From Asterella californica (taxonomy: Eukaryota; Streptophyta; Marchantiopsida; Marchantiales; Aytoniaceae): a stretch of 64,000 bases of DNA. Positions 54,846 to 64,000 of the stretch are shown here, piece after piece (the stretch's first letter is position 1; each line of letters opens with the position of its first letter). The position numbers and the translations under genes were made by a program. The DNA lies in the NCBI GenBank assembly GCA_036924285.1, contig JAYKYS010000010.1:5766001-5830000 (forward strand), in the 5' to 3' direction. The notes beneath the pieces were generated by a model. It was not told the origin of the DNA, searched no databases, and worked only from the letters and a program-made list of their open reading frames with translations.

Positions 54846-55337
54846 TCACAACTCAGCTGAGTCCTCTTTTGAAGTCGACAACTTCTCCGTCTCAGCTCTT
54901 TGAGTCTCGTCCAACTTCTCGACTACTGACGTAAGTAGGGCGGCCACATCGACGCACTTGTGTCCTCTGGATAGATCACCCACTCCACAACTTGGACAAG
55001 GATCTTCGCCTAGAAGATGAATTGGCGCTGGTGACGATGGACCCACTCGAAGACTTAAATTAGTAAACTCCCGCTTCCCTTTAGCTCTCTCGGTTCTGAT
55101 TCTAGTTGGACAATTCACTACTTTGTGTCCCAACCTTCTACAGAAATAACACCACAAGTCGGTTTCTACTCTTCTCTTCGGAGACTCTACTTGAGGTTTA
55201 GTACTAGGGTTTTCAAACTCGACGATAATCTCTCTCGAACTTTCTCCGACACTTACTATGACATCTAAACCTCGAGGAAGGTTTCTAAGTCTAACTTTCC
55301 AATCTTTTGAATTTCCACTCATGTTGCACCTTCTCAA
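54846..55337 (-). CDS. E9 second 5' ORF, zinc knuckle protein (163 aa)
   Basis: Starts MRRCNMSGNSKDWKVRLRNL, then a beta-rich looking stretch (LDVIVSVGESSREIIVEFEN), then a CCHC zinc knuckle CYFCRRLGHKVVNC (CX2CX4HX4C), then CPSCGVGDLSRGHKC, a second Cys/His cluster, and a helical C-terminus. It precedes gag and is separate from the gag zinc knuckle, so this family encodes two nucleic-acid-binding knuckles. E4 keeps only its first third. Function inferred only as RNA or DNA binding. Confidence 0.7.
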   Translation of the reverse strand: MRRCNMSGNSKDWKVRLRNLPRGLDVIVSVGESSREIIVEFENPSTKPQVESPKRRVETDLWCYFCRRLGHKVVNCPTRIRTERAKGKREFTNLSLRVGPSSPAPIHLLGEDPCPSCGVGDLSRGHKCVDVAALLTSVVEKLDETQRAETEKLSTSKEDSAEL

Positions 55338-55460
55338 CCATTAAGTGGACAAAATATCATAGAGGAAAATAATTCTACCTCACTTTCTTAACTCTTCCGA
55401 GCTTTATATTGGAAATCGTGTATTATACATGCTATACACGAAATAAAATCTAATCTAAAA

Positions 55461-55778
55461 TTAACTATCGAAGATATGATCCTCCTCACCATCGTTTGTA
55501 CTAATCACAACAGACATTTTGAACTCACTCTTGTAAGGATCCAACTCTACTTCACCAGGAGCATTCGTGGCCTCCACAGTGAATGATGCTTTAAACTCAG
55601 CTTTCTTCAAATCTGTGCCAATGGTCGCGGAAGCTTCTTCGTATAGGGTAAAGAGGGCACCCCAAGTGCTATAGATGCGGGTTCGTAACTCATCTATACT
55701 TAACTTGGGCTTCTCCGTCTCTGTTCGAATTCCTAAACGTCTCTTCTTCCACCTCGTCATTCGAACTGGATTCCTCAT
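55461..55778 (-). CDS. E9 extra 5' ORF (105 aa), unknown function
   Basis: Same length and frame as the E4 copy (16128-16445), with basic start, STWGALFTLYEEAS and acidic end. Survival in both copies while gag-pol is broken may reflect short length only. Confidence 0.6.
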   Translation of the reverse strand: MRNPVRMTRWKKRRLGIRTETEKPKLSIDELRTRIYSTWGALFTLYEEASATIGTDLKKAEFKASFTVEATNAPGEVELDPYKSEFKMSVVISTNDGEEDHIFDS

Positions 55779-55993
55779 GAAGTATCTTCAAGACCTCCTT
55801 GTATGCCGAAACGTATATCTCTTAGTTGGTAAGAGATCTCTCCAAGATTTTTGTGGTCTCCAGTAGCTCAACCTCCAAGCTACTAAATCATGAAGTTTCA
55901 ACAGAAACTTCCCTAATCAGAAGAGATGGTGATGACTGTACAAATTTTCAGAGAACTGAAATTTGTATATTTTCACTTCCCTCATGGTTGTCA

Positions 55994-56373
55994 ACCCCCT
56001 CCGCTTTGAAAAGTTCTTTCTCTCTCTTCGGACCTCATCTTCTCATGATTTCTTTTGTCCTGGATAGCTTATCAGCCACTCTAAAACATTGGAAAGTTTC
56101 TCAGGAAAATAAAATTCACAGAAAATCTGACAATGACTGTAAATTTTTTTCAGATAACAGAATTCCTCAACTCTCACGAATAGACCCCCTTAACTTTGAA
56201 AATTCATTGCTCCCTCTCTAGACCACCTTTTCCTATGACTTCTTTTGTCTTAGATAGATTATCAGCCACTCTAAAACACTGGGAAGTTTCACAGGAAAAT
56301 AAAATTCACAAAAAAGTTGACAACGACTGTACAAATTTTCCAGAGAGCAGAATTTCTATACTCACAAATTTAT
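55994..56373 (-). repeat. E9 leader tandem repeat, two 190-bp units
   Basis: Units start at 55994 and 56184. Homologous to the three-unit array in E4. Otherwise 55779-56645 contains no gene. Confidence 0.9.
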
Positions 56374-56645
56374 CTCCTCTAATAACTTTTCTCTCCTCTT
56401 TTCTCTACAACTCTTGTTGCACCCTCTTTCAACTCTCCTCAAACCCTTTCTAAGTGAACAAGATGTAAAGAATGACTTCGAACGCGTCATATATCACTAC
56501 GGGATACACGAAAGGTTCTAACGTTGCTAACATCGCGTTAGCTCTCTCTCCTCCCAACGTTCTCTCCATGTGCTCTCTCATAATCTCTTTTTGTCGAATA
56601 TAGAACTGAACTCTAAACATCGTTCAACGATCCCTTCAAGTGAGG

Positions 56646-56662
56646 TCCCGGCAACGGAACCA
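56646..56662 (-). promoter_or_regulatory. E9 primer-binding site, tRNA-Asp-like
   Basis: TGGTTCCGTTGCCGGGA in the sense strand, four nt from the 5' LTR. Identical to E4. Confidence 0.75.
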
Positions 56663-56666
56663 AAAA

Positions 56667-57588
56667 TGTAAACCCTCCGTGGTCCTATCGATCAACTACC
56701 CCCCCCCCCCCCGATCTCTCAACCTCCACGATCGTCATCCACGAATCTGCAACATGTCGGGCCTGTCTCTCACTCAGTGGTCACCTCTTATGGCTTTGAT
56801 GGAAGCACACCATGAACTTGAAGAGAAAATGTTGAGTTCACTCATTCATACACCCACAAACTTATCAACTAAAAATCTCCTTAAACACATCAACTAAAAT
56901 CCTCCATTCTAACGACGTCTCTCAAGTTCTCACATGCTAAAAATATCCCACACTCTCTATATTACTCAAGTTGTCATTACGACAATGTGAAAATAAGGAT
57001 GAGGAGCTCTTCTCTACTCCTCTATTTATACATTCTAGGTTTTTACTTTGGTACCCCCCGGTAACTCAGCCGTAACTACTTTTACCGGGTTTTACTAAGA
57101 TATTACTTAAGATAAAAGCATTGATCACATGGGCTTTTTACCTTTTCACATGGGCTTATTCCTTCAAAGTCAACAACTTCTAGAAGGATTCTGGAATATT
57201 CTCAAGGAATCTCGAATTTCCACCCCCCCTCTACACTAGGACCCACTAAAAAGGAAACATGTGGAATCTCTTCTTGTTTTTAATGCCCACAAAGTCCACA
57301 ACTTTAATCCAACCACTAATATCAAGTCAAAAAGGAGATAAGGGATACTTTTCACCTCCTTTCTATCTTTTAGACAAGATGACAAGATAGTAGTGCTCAC
57401 TCTTTAGCAAATATCTGAATTCTGCCAAAAGTACAGCTAAGTTTAACCATAACTAACTTTTAGCTAGTCATGACTAACTTGATACATCCTTAAAGTACTT
57501 TGGCAGCCAATAAACATTCTCAACACTTAGTTATAACTAAACACCTTACTAATAGACAGACTTCCTATGTGTAACATAGGTCGTTACA
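56667..57588 (-). repeat. E9 5' LTR
   Basis: 922 bp; TATA box rc of 57023-57030; C-run of 14 at about 56699-56712; hairpin CCTATGT/ACATAGG close to the outer end. Confidence 0.93.
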
Positions 57589-57592
57589 GGAC

Positions 57593-58663
57593 ATTTTGGA
57601 GTGAAGCGTACGCATAGCTTACTCCAAGGACAGTATTGGTGACGTGGTATGCACGTCGATGTGCAATAGTTTATCGCACGATGTGTGGTTTGTGATCGAG
57701 TACGAGCATCGTTTAATGCTCCTACTCCACAATGTCATCCTTTATCGATTATGGGGTTGGGTTACCGTTGGAGTTTGGATTTTGCGAGACCCTTACCGTT
57801 GACCGTACGTCACCATCGATATGTGTTGGTGATGATGGAGCACTTCTCCAAGTGGATTGAGTTGGTGGCATTACCAGACAAGACGAGTGAAGAGACGGCG
57901 TACGTGTTTTGTGTTGAGTCGTTTTGGAGCACCAGCTGAAGTGTTGACAGACCAAGGTACAGAGTTCCTTGGTGAGTTTCAGGTCTTGTGTGATCAGGCG
58001 CTGATTGATCATCGGACTACATCTCGAGATCATCCTGAGGCGGATGGTTTGGCGGAGAGGGTAGTTCGGACGGTGAAGAGAGGATTGCGCAAGTATGGCT
58101 TGCAGAAGGACCACTTGGGAGTCTGGGATGTGCAATTATCATGGTTGGCTATGGGTTACCGTTTCAGCCGACAAGCGTCTTTGGCTTCCTTCTCACCGTA
58201 TTTTCTATTGTATGGCCGAGATCCAGATCTATCTTCGGCCATCCATCGTGATTCTGCTGAGGTGCTGGACCTTGATGATCCGGATATGTGGGTGAGAGCA
58301 TGTTCTCAACGAGCAGAGACATTTCGGAGAGTTATGCCTATGGCTTTTGAGAACCTAGCGATTGCTCAGCATAGAGACCCGTTGCCATATGCGACTATCC
58401 AAGGAGGAGGTTATCGGCCGTCGATTCGCAGATTTCATCCTGGTGATTATATCTATCTACAGCAGATCGCACCGACTAAGTTGGATGTGACCGTAGGGCG
58501 CACTATTTTACAAGTGCGGGAGGTGTTATCTTCTGGAGTACTCATGTTAGAGGACCGTGATGGTGTTGTGTGGAAGGACCATGTGCGTAATTGCGCGTCA
58601 TGCCATCTTCCCAACATTGATGGTACCGTTGACCCAAGCTTAGCAATTGTACGTGCGGCTTGA
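57593..58663 (+). pseudogene. E8 integrase
   Basis: Continues from 48810. Zinc finger end QFIARCVVCDRVRASF, with TGA (Trp) and TAG (Gln) inside it. Core: WSLDFARPLPL (first Asp), a frameshift near 57905-57925, then VLTDQGTEFLGEF (second Asp) and HPEADGLAERVVRTVKRGLR (Glu). It then runs intact through SRQASLASFSPYFLLYGRDP, GDYIYLQQIAPTKLDVTVGR and VWKDHVRNCASCHLPNIDGT to TGA at 58661. No chromodomain. The C-terminal region, with its Cys-x2-Cys-His, differs from the other families here. Confidence 0.9.
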
Positions 58664-58870
58664 GGTGTATGTTGTGTGGATCTGCTGGTGGAGCAGCTCG
58701 TAGGTTGGTGTGTGATGGTTGTTTGAGAGGTTGACACATGTCATGTTTGACTCCACCTCTCAGTGTCGTTCCTACTGGACGGTGGGTTTGTCCTCGATGT
58801 ATATAGCAGGGATAGCCGATTAGATCTTTGCGTGGTATAGATTGCAGGCAGACGACTAACGATGGGGCGA
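58664..58870 (+). other. E8 3' untranslated region
   Basis: No gene. Ends in GATGGGGCGA (58861-58870), a plausible polypurine tract directly before TGTAGCACCC. Confidence 0.5.
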
Positions 58871-59489
58871 TGTAGCACCCGGCCTCCTGATCCTTGCACC
58901 CATGAAGATATATATCACGTAGTTGGGATATGGAGCTATCTGGAGTTAGAGGGACCTAACCGTCAGTTAGGGGGGGGCGATTCTGGTACACTTGTGTATG
59001 TGTACGACATCGTCCATCTGTTATATGTATGTGTGGTGTACCTCTGACAGTGATGTATGTTGTGTAGCGATGTGTATGCGTACGACAGCTGTCACGTCAG
59101 TTTGGCACCTCGGCTAGGTTGATCGAGTGCGAAGTGGCGCATCCCGGTAAGGTCGTTAGTGCCGTTAGGGCGAGTTGGTGGGAGAGCCCACTAGGGGTAT
59201 ACTTCACAGGTAAGGCTTGGAGGCGTTAGTTCTTCGAGTTGAACCTTCAAGCTCCAAGTTATGGTGGATAGTCTAGTTGAGTGTAACCCGGATTCTCTTC
59301 GTGCTTAGAGTGGGTTTGGCTTGACTGTTTGTGAGTAATCTTTGTTGTAGTGTTGGAGATGGTAATTTCTCTGTTCAGATTATTGTGATACACTTGTGTA
59401 TGTGTATGACATCGTCCATCTGTTATGTGTATGTGTGGTGTACCTCTGACAGCGATGTATGTTGTGTAGCGATGTGTATGCGCACAACA
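58871..59489 (+). repeat. Probable E8/E10 LTR with internal 101-bp direct repeat
   Basis: Starts TGTAGCACCCGGCC after a purine run and ends ACAACA, followed three nt later by TGGTTCAGAAAC, close to the initiator-Met primer site. A 101-bp segment (58987-59087) recurs at 59389-59489 with about five differences, 402 bp apart. No second LTR copy lies in the window, so the ends are tentative. Confidence 0.5.
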
Positions 59490-59550
59490 ATCTGGTTCAG
59501 AAACATAAGCTTCCACGTCTTACGGAGGAGAAGAAGTTGACTTCGATTTC

Positions 59551-60493
59551 ATGACTGATTTGGCGCAGATTGAGGCATCTGCGGCAATGACTCGAGGTGC
59601 AGTACGTACCTTTGAGCCACGAGGTGCGTCGATGGAGTTGGATCCACAACGCGGAGAGGCTGGTAGACAAGTCATGCTTCCTCAGCTGTTCATGCTATCG
59701 GAGGTGTTGAGGACCACGTTTACGATTCCTAAACGGTCTATCGATGATGCAGTGAAGTTGGAGACATCGACATCCAAGAGCGGGGGTGATGCGAGTCAAC
59801 CCTCGACGTATGTGGATGTGGTGTCAAATCCGATGTTGGGGACCGTTACAGCAATTCTCCGAGTCCTACTATTTTCAGCCACAGATATGAAGGCATTGGG
59901 AGTTAGCTTGGCTCCAGTGTTCTAGTTGGCGGTCACACTCAGTGAGAGCGAGGATGTAGTTACCTCTAGTGCTGAGGTGGTTCAGCAAGGCGGTAGATGT
60001 GTCCATGGAGTCCAAGATCAAGACAACTACCAGTGGTACTTGGCAAGCGGCGGCTGCATGTTAGATGAGTTACCAGCTAGATCGACAATTGACCGTGCTG
60101 GTTTGACACCATGAGTGGTGCTGTTAGACAACAGAAGTGATATCTTCTGTTTGATGGCATCTTCAAGGAAGGTGTATCGACCGCAGAAAGTCTTGTTAGA
60201 CTCTGGAGCCCAGCCGTTGATGTTGAGAAAGACGGTGTGCATTGGTTTCGGTTTGAGGAAGTCCGATGTGGAGAGATGTCCATTCTAGCTACAGACATCT
60301 CTAGGAAGATCAAGGGATACAACTCTACACGTGACACACGAGATGCTGACGTTGAGAGTTCGACAAGATCACTCCACTGATGGCTCTATGATGAGGACCA
60401 AGGCTATCGTTACGGCCGCAGAGTCTTATGATGTATTGATTGGACGTGTTGTGTTATACCCTATGAGGTTCACGGTCGACTATTGGACGTAGA
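59551..60493 (+). pseudogene. E10 region before protease, and protease
   Basis: Open from ATG 59551 (MTDLAQIEASAAMTRGAVRT) to TAG 59923, then onward in the same general register with further stops. The retropepsin begins near 60190 with VLLDSGAQPLMLRKTV (Asp-Ser-Gly triad, codons 60199-60207), continues through a stop near 60284, and ends with ESYDVLIGRVVLYPMRFTVD near 60430-60482. It follows the LTR-like block at only about 700 nt, so most of gag is missing. Probably the same family as E8, but no shared domain in the window can prove it. Confidence 0.7.
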
Positions 60494-60902
60494 CAACATC
60501 TTACAGACCAGGTTGGCAGTCCGATGAGAGACGAGTGAGCCGCTTACCAGTATGGTTTAGTGCTAGAGTTGGGACAACGGAGCCTACACCAAGGACGATG
60601 ACATCTGTTGCAATGTTCAGTTCTGTCATCACTTGACCGAGCGAGTTGTTCGAAGACAATGCTCATGCGGAAGATACTCTGATCTTTGAGGAGGTGAGAG
60701 ATATGTCTAGCATGACTACCGTAGTACCATCTGCCTTGGATGCTCCACTCTAGAGTTTGACTAGAGAGTTGCAGTAGTATGTTGATGGATTGGTGCAATA
60801 GGTTTGGAGTGAAGCCTCTGTATTGTCAGTAGAGGAACAAAGGATTGTTCTTGTTATTGACCGTGTGACCTTATCACCGTTGGATACAAGTCATATTATG
60901 TG

Positions 60903-61690
60903 ACAATACTCAGAAGAGGGTGTATGTGTGTTGGAGCTGTTTGGAGCAATCAACACAAGTTTGGTTGCGGTATTGCAAATTGCATACAAGTACAACGATA
61001 CTTGTATGTGGAGAGAGATGAGGTTGCGGACGTATCTCATTGCGTCATGTGGTACGCTTGGTGCAGAGATATCCTGAGTTGTTGTCCATATCGGCTGTCA
61101 GAGGATACCAGCAAGTATTACCATCGGATATTTCGCTGCTGAGAGTGCAAGATCTCATGTTTGTTGGCACCATTCACTTGATGATACCTGGGTGGTCATG
61201 TCAAGATCACACACATGGTGAGAGAGATCAGGGTTTACATGACACGCGATCTAGTATGTTTTGGGAGATGTTACGGATCTTAATATATCTCTAGATGCAT
61301 CAGATGGATTTTCTAACATACATCTTTGAGAACATTTCTTTGTTGGGTGATGCTCGTACACAGATGATGACGAGTGTACACCAAGTGCGGTCATGGGTTG
61401 GACCGGCAGTGCTGTTGGATGCAGCGAGAGTGCGATCTCGTGCACATCGTCCACTGTTGTGGTGGACGAACTTGTTACCGAGAGAGGTGCTTAAGCGTAA
61501 ACACGATGCAGTGAAACGACCAACGCACCTCACAGTTGATGGCATCTTGGATGCAGGGCGACGATATCAAGTAGTGAGAGTCATCGATAAGTCAGCCATG
61601 ACAACGTTATCCACTTTGGTGAGCTTTCTAGCGTCACATGCTTACAAAGATGGAGGACTTGGGGTCCGAGAAGTCCTCATCACAACCTCC
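60903..61690 (+). pseudogene. E10 C5 cytosine DNA methyltransferase domain (broken)
   Basis: Motif I: VCVLELFGAINTS near 60922-60960. After a frameshift (about 60975) YLYVERDE follows, then another shift near 61040, then QRYPELLSISAVRGYQQVLP. Motif IV: GWSCQDHT near 61190-61212; the catalytic Cys codon is 61199-61201, but the usual Pro of P-C-Q is Ser (CCA to TCA). Motif VI: FENI near 61325-61336 (E-N-V expected). Motif VIII-like RSRAHRPLLWW near 61434-61466, then the start of a target-recognition region. Motifs IX-X are lost where coding meets E11. Position after a gypsy protease marks it as retrotransposon-borne. Catalytically dead as it stands. Confidence 0.78.
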
Positions 61691-61739
61691 CCAGGACTCC
61701 GTGATGATAGAATCTCGTGAACATACTCTCTTACCAGAA

Positions 61740-62165
61740 TGCCGAAATCTTCGTCACCACCGTAACCACAACTTGCCTAACCCCGCTCAACTTAGCGAAC
61801 TTCAACATGCCATAACTTCGTGGATGCTCGACCAAACTCCACAAAACTTGATGCACTAGAATTGTCTCTCCAACGCGCTTCCAATGAGCCCGCTCCGATC
61901 TGACATTGACAAGGACAGAATAGATTACAGAGAAATTTTTGCACCAGTGGTGAAATATCCAACCGTGCAGATTTTTATAGCAAACTCAGCTTTGCAGAAT
62001 ATGGATATTCACCAGCTTGATGTGGTTGCTGCATACATGAATGGGTTAGCAAACAGTGATGAAGGAATGGAAATAGTAGATAAGGTAACTTACCAATGGG
62101 AGGTCGGAATGCTTGTGTTAGTAATGCTACTCACGGAGACCCGACGTTGCATTTCTTGTCAGTAA
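61740..62165 (+). pseudogene. E11 Ty1/copia RT fragment
   Basis: DRIDYREIFAPVVKYPTVQI followed by NMDIHQLDVVAAYMNG is the start of copia RT. The open stretch is 61884-62165; a more degenerate piece precedes it from about 61740. The frame then ends in unrelated residues, and the RT palm with its YVDD motif is missing. The boundary with E10 lies between about 61670 and 61880. Confidence 0.8.
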
Positions 62166-62189
62166 ATTTAGCTAGTTTTGCTCAGCTCC

Positions 62190-62640
62190 TGCAAAAGCTC
62201 ATTCTTCGACTATCCGTCGTATTTTAAGCTATCTGGCTGACACAAAGCATCTCCGTCTAACATATAGAAGAAAGGGCCGCAATATGTTAGTAGGAAATAC
62301 AGATATCGATTGGGCACTTGACTTTGAAGACCGACGATCTACCACGGGTTACGTCTTTCTTCTAGCATGTGCAGCAGTGTCTTGGAGCAATCAAAAATAA
62401 AAAACGGTGGCACTATCTTCCATGGAAGCCGAATAGCAGTCTCTATCCCAAGCAGCACGGGAGGCAATCTGGTTAAGATGGCTAATGATAGACTTAGGAA
62501 TGAGAGTGAGTGTTGGATCGGCAACTCTCATAAATGCAGACAGTATGGGAGCACTAGCGTTTGTTCAGAACCCAGTACATCACTCTCGCAGTAAGCATAT
62601 TGAAGTATAACATCATTCATGAGAAATATAATGAGCGGTA
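62190..62640 (+). pseudogene. E11 Ty1/copia RNase H fragment
   Basis: YLADTKHLRLTYRR, then NTDIDWALDFEDRRSTTGYV (near 62299-62358), AAVSWSNQK, a stop, TVALSSMEAE, a stop, AAREAIWLRWLMIDLG, ADSMGALAFVQNPVHHSRSK and HIEV. This is the copia C-terminal RNase H in order, with at least three stops (for example TAA about 62398 and TAG about 62437). A purine-rich GAAAGGGAGTATTA near 62808 may be the polypurine tract. Confidence 0.82.
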
Positions 62641-63547
62641 AATAGACATCAAATATGTGTGTATGTGGGATACGGTAGCTGAAATTCTGAAAGACTTCCA
62701 CTTGATAAACAATCTATAGAAGAGAGATGGGTTTAGTGTAGAGAAGATATGAGTAGTAGTTGTCTATTACTGAGAGAATATAATTTGTTTTAGAAGGTCG
62801 TACATGAAAGGGAGTATTAAGTTACATGTATGAAATAGACTTTGATTAGTGATACGTACATGTGCAGAACGGTTTTATTTAGATGTAGCTTACAGTACTC
62901 ACATGCTGCAGCTCTTATCCATTTTTGTCAGCACATCCAAAAGTCGATCAGTTCATTCTCAACTGTATAAAAAGGCTAACATCCTCTCACAATATATAGA
63001 ACTTATCATTATCCTTATTTCCTCAACTGAGTTCATGTATCTTTCAGTGTGACTGTATTCAACATATTACAGAAAGCACTGAACTGCTTTCGACATACTA
63101 TGTAAACCACTATCCACTGTTAAAGCTTTGAATTGGGATGGTTACATCTTGAGATTAGGAAGCATAATACCATTATTTGATTGTACAGCTAGTTATCCAC
63201 TAGAAATCGTACTGTAATCGCGATCACGATTGAATAAATGTGGAGAAAAATAACAAAAATTCAGACTTTTTTCGGGTGTGACGAGGAGAAGAACCGAAGC
63301 CTAGTTCATAGTTTGGAACATCACTCTTTAAGAAAACGCTTCTGCTCTGCAGCGGTCCACTTATTGCATACATATGAGTCTCTAGAATTTTGCTCTATTA
63401 ATCACCATGTATGTACACTTTGGTAGACTCAAACATGCTATAAGATTCTAAAATTTTACATCGCAACTATTGGCATATAGCTTATCATCGATTTGTTGAA
63501 GTGAAGAGAAGATAAAAGCCGGAAGGCAAGGTGTGATTTTCTTGTCA

Positions 63548-63701
63548 TTTTATAAACAGAGAATTTTTTTGTTCAAAGCCTAGTTGCCCTTGTAAATATG
63601 CCTGATAGCCAGAGGATTTCATTCTTCGTGCACTGTCAAGGAACAAACAATTTATAAAGAGAGACCTTTTGGTTCAAAGCCTAGATGCCCCTGTAAATAT
63701 G
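63548..63701 (+). repeat. Direct repeat of about 51-53 bp, 102-bp spacing
   Basis: 63548-63600 and 63651-63701 share TTTATAAA.AGAGA, a T-rich run, then GTTCAAAGCCTAG, TGCCC and TGTAAATATG, with a few changes. Could be a tandem duplication or the ends of a tiny element. Confidence 0.7.
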
Positions 63702-63951
63702 CATGCTCTATGAACTTCTAGGAATTTTTTTACTTGTTGTTATCAGAGAAATATATAAGTGTTAAGTGAAAATCATATACCAAGTGAATAAAAATAATAA
63801 AAATATTTTATAACATTAACTGTTAGCCTATGCCTAGAAATAAAGACCAGAAGACCAGGATTAAACCATAAGACATGAGAAGACAGCCATGTTGCTAAAG
63901 GCACAAGTCCCGGAACCTGAAGCTATTTGCACATTAATTCATTGTGAGTTT

Positions 63952-63997
63952 AATTTATTACCTAACCCTTCCGACAGGAAGGGTTAGATAATAAATT
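63952..63997 (+). repeat. Inverted repeat with 21-bp arms and 4-nt loop
   Basis: Arms 63952-63972 and 63977-63997 pair with a single mismatch (63961 with 63988); the loop is GACA. The core is CTAACCCTTCC/GGAAGGGTTAG. The sequence ends 3 nt later, so whether it is the centre or end of a foldback element cannot be seen. Confidence 0.85.
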
Positions 63998-64000
63998 TAC

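Larger units (their letters stand above)
48811..57588 (-). mobile_element. E9: Ty3/gypsy element, sister copy of E4
   Basis: Two 922-bp LTRs (48811-49732 and 56667-57588) and a perfect TSD GGAC (48807-48810 and 57589-57592). Collapsing it rejoins E8 integrase (EELG then HFGV). Same organisation as E4 but with the second 5' ORF complete, two leader repeats in place of three, and LTR C-runs of 13 and 14 where E4 has 6. It inserted in a different host element from E4, so they are separate insertions. Confidence 0.94.
62720..64000 (+). other. AT-rich DNA without genes
   Basis: No convincing coding region. It may include a copia LTR start near 62820. Contains a short direct repeat and, at the right edge, a long inverted repeat, listed separately. 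Base composition is clearly more AT-rich than the gypsy stack. Confidence 0.6.

Noticed and set aside
58984..59489. A TRIM-like mini retrotransposon made of the two 101-bp repeats
   Set aside because: Flanks ATTC and ATCT do not form a TSD, and no primer site or polypurine tract lies inside.
1..64000. CRISPR arrays, rRNA or tRNA genes, host protein-coding genes
   Set aside because: All repeats resolve to LTRs or tandem units inside elements; no tRNA or rRNA signature and no non-transposon protein domain was recognised.

Overview
The window is eukaryotic repeat DNA: a nested stack of LTR retrotransposons with no recognisable host gene. No rRNA, tRNA, CRISPR or bacterial-type operon was found. 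The best guess for the organism is a repeat-rich streptophyte, most likely a charophyte alga such as Chara. This is inference. It rests on plant-like Ty3/gypsy and Ty1/copia domains together with a gypsy element carrying a C5 cytosine methyltransferase, an arrangement known from charophytes and dinoflagellates.

Layout. E1 (about 1-48149, +) is an old Ty3/gypsy element cut into pieces by later insertions: E2 (1172-7462, -), E3 (solo LTR, 8387-9757, +), E4 (9881-18436, -), E5 (20118-27477, -) and E6 (29571-45778, +). E6 is itself interrupted by E7 (37793-43417, -). Excising each insertion with one copy of its target-site duplication (TSD) reconnects the interrupted protein, apart from separate frameshifts. 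E8 (48150-58870 plus LTR) is a second old gypsy host. It probably contains all of E1 and certainly contains E9 (48811-57588, -), a sister copy of E4. An LTR-like block (58871-59489) is followed by E10, a protease plus DNA methyltransferase fragment (59551-61690), then a Ty1/copia fragment E11 (about 61740-62650), then AT-rich DNA without genes.

Families. E2, E3, E5, E6 and E7 form one lineage: LTRs begin TGTCG and end in CGACA or a close variant, and every TSD is 4 bp with CG in the middle. Where pol or protease is present, the protease active site is Asp-His-Gly and the reverse transcriptase core reads FLDDIPIKG. Within it, E2 (gag-protease only) and E7 (partial gag only) are non-autonomous; E5 and E6 carry full but mutated pol. 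E4 and E9 form a second lineage: TGTAAC...TTTACA LTRs, a tRNA-Asp-like primer site, extra 5' ORFs and a leader tandem repeat. E1 and E8/E10 are two further gypsy families.

Most notable. (1) The long LTRs of E5 and E6 carry two tandem, mutually similar small ORFs just downstream of a TATA-like box; the proteins are conserved while third codon positions have changed. (2) A gypsy-borne DNA methyltransferase remnant. (3) CpG-centred integration sites in five of five members of one lineage. (4) A retropepsin with a conserved DHG triad. Almost every coding region is broken, mainly by TGG, CGA or CAA codons turned into stops, which fits decay of methylated cytosines.
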